DNA from: Exobasidium rhododendri
Taxonomy: Eukaryota > Basidiomycota > Exobasidiomycetes > Exobasidiales > Exobasidiaceae
Direction: 5' to 3'
DNA: 64,000 nucleotides
Assembly (NCBI GenBank): GCA_026210745.1
Contig: CP110631.1
Coordinates: 5,332,001-5,396,000, forward strand
In this document: one piece after another, positions 55,785-64,000 of the stretch
Layout of the letters: every line of letters starts with the position of its first letter
Position numbering within the stretch: the stretch's first letter is position 1
The notes under the pieces: generated by a model
What the model was told of the DNA's origin: nothing
Database searches by the model: none
What the model saw: only the letters and a program-made list of their open reading frames with translations
Made by a program: the position numbers and the translations under genes

Positions 55785-57680
55785 ATGTCAGACATGTTGA
55801 AGAATCACCATGAAGAGGAGGAGGAATTCCTGCGTGGCAGCAGCGAAGGCTATTCAAGAGAAGTCTACCCGCCGACGTCCAACTTCCCTTCGCTTCCTTC
55901 CACCATCGTAGGAGGGGCCACATACCTCGGCAGCTTGGTTATGCGAGGCAGAGATCTGTTCCAGAGACGTACAGGAAGCAGCTCCTACACTCTGCTCAGT
56001 CGGGATGGCTTCGACCTCGCAGGACCCGGGGACACAAGGCCGAGTTCCAGAAGAGGACTGTGTATCCGCGCGGCGCTGCTGTCGATCTGTGCTGCCATGT
56101 GCTACTTTATCCTGGTCAGCTTCTCTGTCGACAAAGGCCAAGTCACCTTTACCCCCTCTATGAGCATATGGAAGAGCGGCGATCTGAAATGCTCGCAGAG
56201 GATCGAGCGCAAGGAGGACATCAAGTGCCACATCACCAAGGCCGACAAGATCTTCACTGCGCTGCTAGAACGGCAGTCAAAGTCCGGCAAGGAAGCACGA
56301 AAGGAATACAAGAGGCTTCATCATCGAGATCCTCCTCCAGGCTTCGAGCAGTGGGTCGACTTTGCACTCAATCATACCTCCTCGATCATCGATGATTACG
56401 GCCAGATCGAGGCGAACTTGGCGCCATTACGGGGCACGCCAGGATGGGTGCTCAAGGAGAGGATGCGCGTGCTGATGGAGAAGAAGCCGTGGGCGATGTC
56501 CCAGTGGAACATAAGCCGGGGTGCGATAATGTGGTTCCCAAAGTGGAATCTGCAGGATACCTTGGCGGAGATTATTGAGCCTGCCCTGCCCTTCCTCCCC
56601 GATGTGAGCTGGATACAGAACCTCGACGACCTCCACCGCTTGAGTGGACCGAACGATATACGCACGTATGATAGGTTGGACACTACTGTGCACATGAAAA
56701 AGGTGCCTGCTGATGGCGTCTGGAAGCACCTCACTGCCAATTGCCCGCACACACAATTGACGGACAGCGCGATCAGTCAGGACCGTGGCGACATCAATCT
56801 CTGCCACCACCGCAACGACACGGTATTCCAACACCAGCACGGCATGTTCCAGAGCGGCACCGTTGCCATCAACACAACGCTGCCGGTATTTTCCCTGGCA
56901 AAAGCTTCGACGTACCAGGACATCATCGGGCCGCCGTGGTGCTACGGTGAGGCGCCATACCGTCTGTGGAAGAACAAAGACGACATTACCTTTGCCGAGA
57001 AGACGTCGAGCATGTACTGGAGGGGGTCCACGACGGGCATGTTCATGCAGGACCACAATTGGAAGGAAGGGCATCGACAGAGACTCGCGCTGGCTGCCTC
57101 GGACTGGAGGCGGGTGTCGGGTGAGTTGCAGGCCGGTAACGCAAGCGTGACAGGTGATGTAGACTATGACCGATATACAGACACTCAAGTCGATGCGCTG
57201 CGTGCATTGCATCCGGACACGTTCGACATCTACATCTACAAGGTGCACGAGCAGAACTGCAAGTCGGCACCAAAGGCGTGTGAGGAGCTTAAGAAGGCGC
57301 TTCACTTGACAGGGCAGTGGTTGTCGCCATCCAAGGCATTCGAGAGCAAGTTTGTGCTTGACGTCGACGGGAATAGTATGTCCTGTCGCTTCTACCGCCT
57401 TCTCGACAGCAACTCGTTGGTGTTCAAGCAGACGATCTGGGGCGAGTGGCACGATGATCGGATCGTACCGTGGCTGCATTATGTACCCGTGTCGCTCGGT
57501 CTGGAGGAGTTGCCGATCTTACTCGACTATTTTGCCAACGACGAAGAAGGCCAAGTGTTCGCCGAGAGACTCGCAAATGCCGGTAGAGAGTGGGCCTCGA
57601 CAGGGCTGAGGAAGGTCGACGTCACCATATACTACTACCGTCTGCTGCTCGAGCTGAATACTGTACTGAGCCAGTCGTGA
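55785..57680 (+). CDS. GT90 (CAP10-like) glycosyltransferase B
   Basis: A single 631-aa exon. A cytosolic tail of about 90 residues precedes the membrane segment (IRAALLSICAAMCYFILVSF). The luminal part shares the GT90 signature with GT90-A: MYWRGSTTG, LDVDGNSMSCRFYRLLDSNS, GEWHDDRIVPWLHYVPV and a closing YYYRLLLEL. It also shares the upstream segment PPPGFEQW ... SSIIDDYGQIEANL. Expected to be a Golgi sugar transferase, possibly xylosyl, acting on a polysaccharide or glycolipid. More diverged from GT90-A in the N-terminal half. Confidence 0.9.
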   Translation: MSDMLKNHHEEEEEFLRGSSEGYSREVYPPTSNFPSLPSTIVGGATYLGSLVMRGRDLFQRRTGSSSYTLLSRDGFDLAGPGDTRPSSRRGLCIRAALLSICAAMCYFILVSFSVDKGQVTFTPSMSIWKSGDLKCSQRIERKEDIKCHITKADKIFTALLERQSKSGKEARKEYKRLHHRDPPPGFEQWVDFALNHTSSIIDDYGQIEANLAPLRGTPGWVLKERMRVLMEKKPWAMSQWNISRGAIMWFPKWNLQDTLAEIIEPALPFLPDVSWIQNLDDLHRLSGPNDIRTYDRLDTTVHMKKVPADGVWKHLTANCPHTQLTDSAISQDRGDINLCHHRNDTVFQHQHGMFQSGTVAINTTLPVFSLAKASTYQDIIGPPWCYGEAPYRLWKNKDDITFAEKTSSMYWRGSTTGMFMQDHNWKEGHRQRLALAASDWRRVSGELQAGNASVTGDVDYDRYTDTQVDALRALHPDTFDIYIYKVHEQNCKSAPKACEELKKALHLTGQWLSPSKAFESKFVLDVDGNSMSCRFYRLLDSNSLVFKQTIWGEWHDDRIVPWLHYVPVSLGLEELPILLDYFANDEEGQVFAERLANAGREWASTGLRKVDVTIYYYRLLLELNTVLSQS

Positions 57681-58374
57681 TTTTACATTGAGAATTTGTT
57701 GATTTTATAGAAAGAAAGAGAAGACTGACCAGTATAAGACGGAAAAAGAAAAGTAAAGGCCTCGACCGACGGGAAGTTGGGCATATACAAATGATCCGTG
57801 TAAATTGAGCAAGATAACACGATGTAAAAGTGGAGCTGGAATGATCCGGTCCACTTTGCGTCGCACAGAGGAAAGTGGGACACGTGGCGAGACAAGCGTT
57901 CAACGTGAAGCAGATGCACTAGACGTCCGCCAGGTCAAGAAACAACGAGAGTGGCGTCTCAAAGTGAGCCCACACGTCTTCAATCATACACCTCGGACTA
58001 ATCCACACCTAGCAATAGATAGCGTGTTATGTGCAGACATCCATTACTATTCTCTGCAGTCGTAGGGCTCAGCCTTTCTAAAAGTGGTCTTGATGATAAA
58101 GATAAGACAAGGCGTTTCGTGCCCAGCATCACGTCACGGTGGTGTGTGTACAATAGCTTTGACGTGAAATAATAGAAGCATAGGATGAACCATCGCTCAC
58201 ATGACCGTGGAAGAATAGAAAGGATAAAACGAAGAAGACGAACTTCGCTTGCTGAGAAGTACCAAAGAAGAAGAAGGAGAAGAAGAAGAAGAAGAAAGCA
58301 GGAGGAATAGCAAGAGACAGCCCAAATGTACGGAGAAGAGGAGAGACAGTGAGGTAATGAAGAGCAGTAGCGCT
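57681..58374. other. intergenic between convergent genes, no gene seen
   Basis: About 690 bp between GT90-B (+) and the Kre9-like gene (-). A GAA/GAAG purine run lies at about 58263-58305. Short frames on both strands look spurious. Confidence 0.5.
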
Positions 58375-59516
58375 TCACATGGGTTCGGCGAGGGGTGGCG
58401 ATGAGTTCCATCCAGAATTGTTGATATGTTGACGGTTCAAAAGTGGATTATTGCCCCTGGTGCTTGCCGACATTGTGCTTGGTGGCCGTCCCATGGCCGA
58501 CATGTTTGGGCTTGTGGGTGGGGAGGAGAAGGTCGTGGCACTTGGCGTTCGAGGTTCTTCGTAGTAGGACTCCTTTCCGATCTCCTCGCTTTGTGCACCG
58601 TAGCTGTGGCTGTGTGGCAGTACGGAGACGATGGGCATCATTCCGCGTGAACGTCCACCTTGCTCCAACGAGTTATTGTTGTTGTACTGGTGGTCCTTGT
58701 TGACTTGATCACGAGCCTTGCGTCGTCGAAGGAAGCAGAAGATGAAGGCAGCCAGGAGCAATGCAATGCCTCCAGCAACACCTCCAGCGATCGCAGGTAC
58801 GCTGATCTTTGAAGATGGCGGGGGTGTGGGAGTAGGAGTAGGTGTGGGTGTGGATATGGGTGTGGGTGTGGTCACTGGAGCTGTGGAAGCTGCGGCTGGC
58901 GATGTTGAGGTGACCCTGATAGACGAGCTACTGGTAGAAGGCACGATGGTCGAGGCGCCGACGACTGATGAGAGAGCAGATGTAGCTGTCACACTGCTGA
59001 TGCACGGATTATCATAATAAAAAAAGAGTGTTTCCGATGGAATGAGATTCTGGTTTGCATCTAACAAGACGAACTAGAACGTTGCACAGTCAGTCTCCTA
59101 CTCTTGCCATACGCATCAGATTCAGGGACTCACATCTACATCCCATACTGAACCTCCTGGATGGGTTGAGAGAGTCGTAAAAAAGTCAAATGGCACATTG
59201 GGCGCATTGATATCACCAGTGGCAGAGATCATGAGGGTCTGGCTTGTCACAAAATCATTTGCATCGGCATCTGAGGAAGTCCGACACACTAAGGGTGAGC
59301 ATTCATGTGATTGCTCTGCAAAAATCTCTTTCAAAACTCACCGTTGCCTACGATGAGTTGTGCATAGTCAGCTGCATTGTAGTCGGCCGGAGCCAGAGTA
59401 ATGCTCCAGTCGACTTGGCTGCAGCTGACACTATCGACGGTGACAGTTGTGGCGAGGGTAAAGCCACAGAGTGACAGGATAAAAGGAACGAGAGCAACAA
59501 GTGTGAAGGGATGCAT
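58375..59516 (-). CDS. Kre9-like, mucin-type single-pass surface protein
   Basis: Three exons (59516-59342, 59288-59134, 59073-58375), 342 aa. A signal peptide (TLVALVPFILSLCGFTLA) leads into an extracellular domain of about 110 residues resembling the Kre9/Knh1-type wall-protein domain (CSQVDWSITL ... SVWDVDVFVLLDANQ). Then comes a Ser/Thr/Pro stalk with a PT repeat (coded at about 58823-58870), a membrane segment (VPAIAGGVAGGIALLLAAFIF), a basic stop-transfer RRRK and a cytosolic tail of about 120 residues rich in Ser/Pro/Asn. The layout suits a wall sensor or surface receptor; no enzymatic motif. Confidence 0.82.
58823..58870. repeat. GTGTGG/GTAGGA minisatellite coding Pro-Thr repeats
   Basis: Degenerate 6-bp units inside exon 3 of the Kre9-like gene, read on the minus strand as alternating Thr-Pro in the stalk. 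Confidence 0.7.
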
Positions 59517-60131
59517 CGAGGTGGATGTGGTGATATGAGTGATAAAGGGTGGGAAGAGACGAAGGAGATGAGGTGATGCCGTGACATTGAAAGGACCACT
59601 TCTGACCTGGTCTTATATACCCTACCGCTCCCTTCTTATCTTACTCTCCTTACTTTCTTTTTCTGGAGACTCCATATCCTGCACTGGTCATGTGTTCTTC
59701 TCGTGGGGTGACTGCTACTTCCTGACAATGCTGTGCTTGTCGTTGCACCATCTCTTCATTAATGCACCGGGCACCTTACCCCCCGAGGCCTCGACCGTGC
59801 CTTACCGAGGCCCAGCATCCAGTATTTGGTGGCGCACAATCTTGGTGAGACGCGTTTTGCATGCTCCCTGGTTATCTCGTGTGAATTTTGACTGCATTTC
59901 GGTATCGAGGTGGGGGGCGCCTCACCATCCGAGAACAAGTCTGCGCATGGACCACAAAGAGGCTCGATTATCTTACAGCTTCAAGTCTGGCCCCTTCCTC
60001 GGATGTTGAAGGACCCTTCGAACCCTTTCTCAGATAAGGAAGATGATGGACAGGGACGAGTGTGGGGTGATACATCTATAGCATTGCTCATGTTAAGTAT
60101 ATTACACTCGTGAAAAGGGGAAGGCTATGGT
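59517..60131. other. intergenic, no gene seen
   Basis: About 615 bp holding the promoter of the Kre9-like gene and the 3' flank of the ZZ-finger gene. A plus-strand frame (59581-60009) shows no features. Confidence 0.45.
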
Positions 60132-60197
60132 CTAGACCGTACGAGTCAGCTGAAAGACATGGTCGGGATCATGTTCTCGGCCCGCCAGACCTGAGAA

Positions 60198-61857
60198 TCA
60201 ATCCGAGCACTGTAGCACAATCAAGTCAGTGAAGCTGTAAGAGTGTGCTGTCATCGCAAGTCCGGAGTCACTTTGAGGAAAACACCCACCAGATCAAAGT
60301 ATGCGCATATAGTGCACTGATTTCGCGCTCCGACGATGTCCATCGAGCAGCCGTCGCAGAAGACGTCTTCGTGGATTGCCAGTGGGAACTCGAGAAAAGG
60401 TAGATCAGTCCTGAGGTCTGTTGCCTTCAGCTCTGCAAAGCTGTGCTTCTCTATGTGGCTTGAATGTGGGCCAAAGAAGAAGCAGTGCTCGCACTTGGAC
60501 AGAGGAGGTGTGAGAATGAGCCTGAACACTAGAAGAGTGCCAGAAGAAAATTGGGAGCCATCTCGTAGACTCACAAGATCGAAATCTGCACAATCGACAC
60601 ATGCATACCGAGAGCCCATGATCCCGGAGCAACATCCATCGCAAAAGACACCCAGATGTAGCGAACTTATAGCACTTTCCTTCTCCTTTCGACAGTCTGA
60701 TTTGTAGTCTTTAAGCTGTTGAAATTGGCACTTGTTGCACTGCAGGTCGGCGGCAGTGATCGCGACGAGCGTCAATATAGAGATGAAGACATGTGGCACC
60801 CTTTCAATACACACCATGTGGATGCGTCGTCCTGTGACACCCAAGACCGTCGAGAACGACTCCTTGCACCTCTCACATCGAATCTTGGCCGTGATGCCAA
60901 TGCAGTCTTTCTTTGCAGTAGATGTTTTAGTGTTCCACTTCCTGGCAAGTGGAATGTCATCAAGTGCAGCTGATCCGATGTATGCGCCTGCCGAGGTGCC
61001 CAGGCCAAGAGCAAGTGCATTAAGTGCCCAGGAAAGAGCTGCTTTGCCGCTATCAGCTAGGCCTTCTGTCATTGCCTGACCAGGGTTCGCCTCGGTCGTG
61101 TTCCAAGACTCGTTGAGAGTATCCGTCAAGCTCTGCTAGTCTTGTCAGTAGACAGCACTTTCCGCCCTTAAAATACACTCACACTCACATTGGAACCTGT
61201 TCCACCGACTGAAGATGCAGCCGTGACGACAGAAGTTGTCTCCAAAACGTCCAAAGCTTCTCCGATGGCAATAGACAAAGCCGCAAATGCTGCCGTTCTC
61301 GCCATTTCTGCCTTTGTCATCTCTCGTGGCGTCAGCCTCCTGTGCACGATCTCCTTCATCACCATCTTGTGCTTGCAACTCGCTTGTAAGGCGTGGTATG
61401 TCTGCCAAGTCAACTGCACAACAGCCGCTGGTATTGTATGTCCGACTGAGGCGACCGCTAGTGCGATGTGACTCCCGATGCAGAAACCAGCCGAGATGGA
61501 GATCTGATACATGGTCTTGCGATGCTTGACTTCCTTGTCTAAGAGCGCGTAATCCGGCATCACGTCTGCCCTTAGCTTCTCGCGGTACTTGCCTCGCCAT
61601 GCTGCTGTGAAGGGGATCCGACCACTGGAACGGACCATGTTCCTCTGTCCTCGTAGCGAGTGCTGCTCTTTGAAGGACAAGGGAGCAATGCAATATGACC
61701 TGCGAGTGTGCCAGATAGAAGTCGCAGTATTAAGAAAAGGCAACTCGCGGCTTTCATCAAACTTTTTGGAGCGCGACGTGTGGCAGCTGTGGAGGCGTTT
61801 GGAATATTTCTGGGTCAAGCGTGAGAGAATTAAAATTTCATGGAAAGAGTTTTTCAT
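60198..61857 (-). CDS. ZZ-type zinc finger protein, last finger truncated by TGA
   Basis: Five exons (61857-61189, 61132-60815, 60739-60575, 60493-60290, 60209-60198), 455 aa. The N-terminal 300 residues are partly hydrophobic and Ala-rich (FCIGSHIALAVASVG; AALSIAIGEALDVLE) with no known domain. Three ZZ-like modules follow: RCERCKESF with HMCNKC; VFCDGCCSGIMGSRYACVDC with DFDLCEHC and HIEKHSF; VFCDGCSMDIVGARNQCTIC with YFDLCSD and then TGA. Each module has an intron immediately before its CxxC pair (first Cys codon is the first codon of the next exon). The TGA replaces the final zinc-binding Cys codon; the frame continues FSGLAGREHDPDHVFQL to a TAG at 60134-60132, restoring the H-x3-H-x-F end. 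ZZ fingers bind protein partners; function here is unknown. Confidence 0.8.
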
Positions 61858-62019
61858 CAGTCAGGTCCCTCTCTAGCCGTTGAGAGTGGCGCATCACTGC
61901 AGTCCAAGTAGAAAGTATAAAGTGGGGGTGTAGCTGTGGTTCTCTTCCCCCTCTACCCACATCATTTCAAGCAAATCCGCAATACTTCTATTTTGACAGC
62001 AACGACACCTTTCTGCATC

Positions 62020-63237
62020 ATGGACGAAACGATGTCAACTACCGGTGTGGATGGGACGGAACCATCAACGGCCACATCTGATCCGTTGGGTACAACAGCT
62101 AAGTCTACCACGGCATTGTCGTCCGCATCTGCTACATCCTCTGTCGTATCCAGCTCTACCACTGGTCTACCTTCCCCGGTCTCCACAATGCCTGTCAGCA
62201 GAGCATCATCATCCACTGCCGCAGGAACTGCAAAGCAGAGTGGCGTTGATAGCGGTGCCATCGCCTGTGCTGCAGTAGGAGCGCTGATTGTCGGTCTCTT
62301 ACTGGGAAGCCTTTTTGGCTTGCTCCTACTGAAAAAGCGACATCAACGCAAGATCAAGGCACTGGAGGCGCAGATGGAGAATGAAAAGTACCCCACCGAA
62401 TCGTCTAGCCCGCCTGCACTCATGTATGCCGATCCAAGCACGGAGAGAGATCTGAAGAAGTCTCAAGATCGTATCGTGGCACTGGAACGGGAACGCAATG
62501 CCGCTTCTGCTTTTGGAGACAAGCTCGACGGGAAAAGCGAGCAAGAGCTACTCGACTCAAGCGCCTTTGGTCTCTCGGTGTACAATGAGAAGACCAATCA
62601 GCTGGCAATGTCTCTAGCCGTATCTGCTTCGGGTCTCACTGCCAGTGAGGACAAGGGTCCGCCCTCCATTCTTGGACCCAATGCTGCAGGTGCGCTCCAT
62701 AAGCTTGGAAAACGTGGAGCTCATTCTTCCATTGAGAACGTACTCTGTCACGTCGTCAACAGTATCATGCTTGATCGGATCTGCACTCCCTTCTGCTTTG
62801 TAGCAGCCGAAGAGAACAAAGGCAAGAGCATGATGAAGATGAGCAAGGATGTTGCCAAGCACTACGATCAAGCCATGTTTGCTCGATGGCGTGCCATGTC
62901 TCATGCTGGTCTTAAATTGGGCTGCCAGGATCCATCAGCGAAAAGTGCCATCAACATCCTTCAACAAGACGTTTCTGACGCTCTCGCTGAAGCAATGGTC
63001 TGGGCCGGCATGGAAATCGACACCAAAGCCGCCGTGATCAAGGTATCAAGTGTCAAGAGCCGCATAGGTGAAGTTGCCCTGTCGCTGTGTAAGCTTATGA
63101 CTATCCTTCGGGAGGAAATGACTACCGCCAACTACGAGGTGATTGCAGTCTCCAAGAATGAGATAGTAAAGTCATTAGGTCTAGCTGCCATCTCGCCCGC
63201 TGGTGGAAAGTCCCGCGTACTCCTTCCACCCAGATAA
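62020..63237 (+). CDS. Ser/Thr-rich single-pass membrane protein, unknown family
   Basis: A single exon from the first ATG (62020), 405 aa. About 65 residues of Ser/Thr/Pro (likely O-mannosylated) precede a membrane segment (AIACAAVGALIVGLLLGSLF plus GLLLL) and a basic KKRHQRK stop. The cytosolic part has a short coiled-coil-like stretch (RDLKKSQDRIVALERERNAA) and a compact C-terminal domain of about 200 residues (ENVLCHVVNSIML, KDVAKHYDQAMFARWRAM, DALAEAMVWAGMEI). There is no N-terminal signal peptide, so the membrane segment itself must act as anchor. The topology resembles the mucin-type neighbour at 58375-59516 but the sequences are not alike. Confidence 0.78.
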   Translation: MDETMSTTGVDGTEPSTATSDPLGTTAKSTTALSSASATSSVVSSSTTGLPSPVSTMPVSRASSSTAAGTAKQSGVDSGAIACAAVGALIVGLLLGSLFGLLLLKKRHQRKIKALEAQMENEKYPTESSSPPALMYADPSTERDLKKSQDRIVALERERNAASAFGDKLDGKSEQELLDSSAFGLSVYNEKTNQLAMSLAVSASGLTASEDKGPPSILGPNAAGALHKLGKRGAHSSIENVLCHVVNSIMLDRICTPFCFVAAEENKGKSMMKMSKDVAKHYDQAMFARWRAMSHAGLKLGCQDPSAKSAINILQQDVSDALAEAMVWAGMEIDTKAAVIKVSSVKSRIGEVALSLCKLMTILREEMTTANYEVIAVSKNEIVKSLGLAAISPAGGKSRVLLPPR

Positions 63238-63770
63238 GAATCACCACTATTCATATGCTGAGGAGTGTATAGTGTGCGTGTAGTGTTTCGTGTGTGTCGT
63301 GAATTGCAATGTCAGAATATCTTTCCTCTCTCCACACTTTTTGTCTTACCTTCCTTTCTTGCTCGAGTGGGGAAAGTCCGAGCGGCAGCCACAATGCTTT
63401 CTGGCTGCGTTACGATCCAACCACATCACACTAATAATACAGACACGCTACACAGATTTCCCGCCGGCCACAGAGATTGTACCTCTTATCTACGCGTCTT
63501 TCCCACACCGCACGTTTCCCCTGAATCCCGATTGTCCCTTCCGTCAGGGTCTGACGTGAGGCGCCAATCTCTGCACGGCCTACCCAGCTTTTACCGCTGC
63601 GTTCCTGACAGAGTCTAGACCCGCGTCCTTTCGTGATGGTCGGTCGCCCCACTTGCAGGGTCTGCGACGGGAGAGGGTGAAGGTCTTCATGAGAGTGCAT
63701 GCATGTATAAGAGCACAAAGTCTGCTCTTGACGTTAGCTATATCGTTCTTCAACAATCGTTCTTTTAAAA
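63238..63770. other. intergenic, no gene seen
   Basis: About 530 bp between plus-strand genes, pyrimidine-rich. It should hold the promoter of the last, truncated gene. Confidence 0.45.
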
Positions 63771-64000
63771 ATGAAAATTGTGAGCAGACGTTTCAACACG
63801 CAGGAGTCCACAGCACGTAGCGATGCAGCTCCTTCCAATCACAAGATGAGCCGACCAGCTAACACAGGCCACTCCAATAGCCATCAAGGGTCAGCCTCGA
63901 ACGCATCAAGCTACTTTCCGAAGAATTATAGCTCACCAGCGACGTCCATCTCGAGAACTCCCACAGAGGAACCCTTTAAGAACGAGAGAGGAGCAGGACC
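63771..64000 (+). CDS. 5' end of an unidentified gene, cut by window edge
   Basis: An open frame from the ATG at 63771 runs off the right edge, 76 complete codons. The visible N-terminus is hydrophilic, Ser/Asn/Pro-rich and without a signal peptide (SYFPKNYSSPATSISRTP). Such low-complexity tails precede the membrane segment in Kre6-like or GT2-type wall enzymes, but also many other proteins. No function can be assigned. Confidence 0.5.
   Translation, partial: MKIVSRRFNTQESTARSDAAPSNHKMSRPANTGHSNSHQGSASNASSYFPKNYSSPATSISRTPTEEPFKNERGAG

Noticed and set aside
59581-60009. 142-codon plus-strand frame with hydrophobic start
   Set aside because: The hydrophobic part is read from a pyrimidine-rich promoter region; no further features and no splice support.
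12900-60209. General reassignment of TGA in this genome
   Set aside because: Several genes with good family ends stop at TGA (GT2-A, GH16-B, the dioxygenase, the small secreted protein), so the two internal TGAs are local events.
1-64000. tRNA, rRNA, CRISPR arrays, transposase or reverse-transcriptase genes
   Set aside because: I looked in the intergenic stretches by eye and saw none; a covariance-model or repeat-library search would be needed to exclude small tRNA genes or old element fragments.

Overview
The window is fungal nuclear DNA. The genes carry short introns (mostly 43-80 nt) with near-uniform GTGAGT donors, and the gene families are fungal: C2H2/Zn2Cys6 regulator, GT90/CAP10-like transferases, GH16 wall enzymes, Kre9-like surface protein. 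The mix of CAP10-like GT90 genes, fungal GT2 synthases and intron-dense genes points to a basidiomycete, probably a yeast-like or smut-related lineage; the species cannot be named from sequence alone. I place about 31 complete genes plus two genes cut by the window edges. Exons were joined by hand and checked by reading-frame phase.

Region 1 (about 2.0-26.9 kb) is a surface-polysaccharide locus: a Fringe-like GT31 transferase, a GT90 transferase, another type II transferase with an IDDD motif, an acyltransferase-3 membrane protein, two secreted proteins, and a mirror-image block GT2-A(-) / GH16-A(+) / GH16-B(-) / GT2-B(+). Each half of that block is a divergent pair of one processive GT2 synthase and one membrane-anchored GH16 enzyme.

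Region 2 (about 27.1-51.2 kb) is a metabolic cluster of oxidoreductases and accessory enzymes: a dual-finger transcription factor, VOC/glyoxalase, FAD monooxygenase, LigB-type ring-opening dioxygenase, acetoacetate-decarboxylase-like protein, cupin, EthD-like protein, a small unknown protein, two SDRs, a degenerate aldehyde dehydrogenase, a histidinol-dehydrogenase-like enzyme, a BBE-type flavin oxidase, an MFS exporter and a CocE/NonD-type hydrolase. It has no polyketide, peptide or terpene backbone enzyme. It looks like a pathway that oxidises and opens an aromatic or heterocyclic compound; the substrate is unknown.

Region 3 (about 51.5-57.7 kb) returns to the glycan theme: a type II membrane transferase-like protein, a second acyltransferase-3 and a second GT90. 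The last two each have a diverged copy of the same upstream sequence. Region 4 (58.4-64 kb) holds surface or membrane proteins: a Kre9-like mucin-type protein, a ZZ-finger protein with a TGA at a zinc-ligand cysteine position, a Ser/Thr-rich single-pass protein, and the 5' end of an unidentified gene.

Main points of interest: the mirrored synthase/hydrolase block and its asymmetric intron loss; the metabolic cluster lying between two parts of a glycan locus; duplicated promoter sequence; two in-frame TGA codons with the frame preserved beyond them; and a 12-nt microexon in the transporter.
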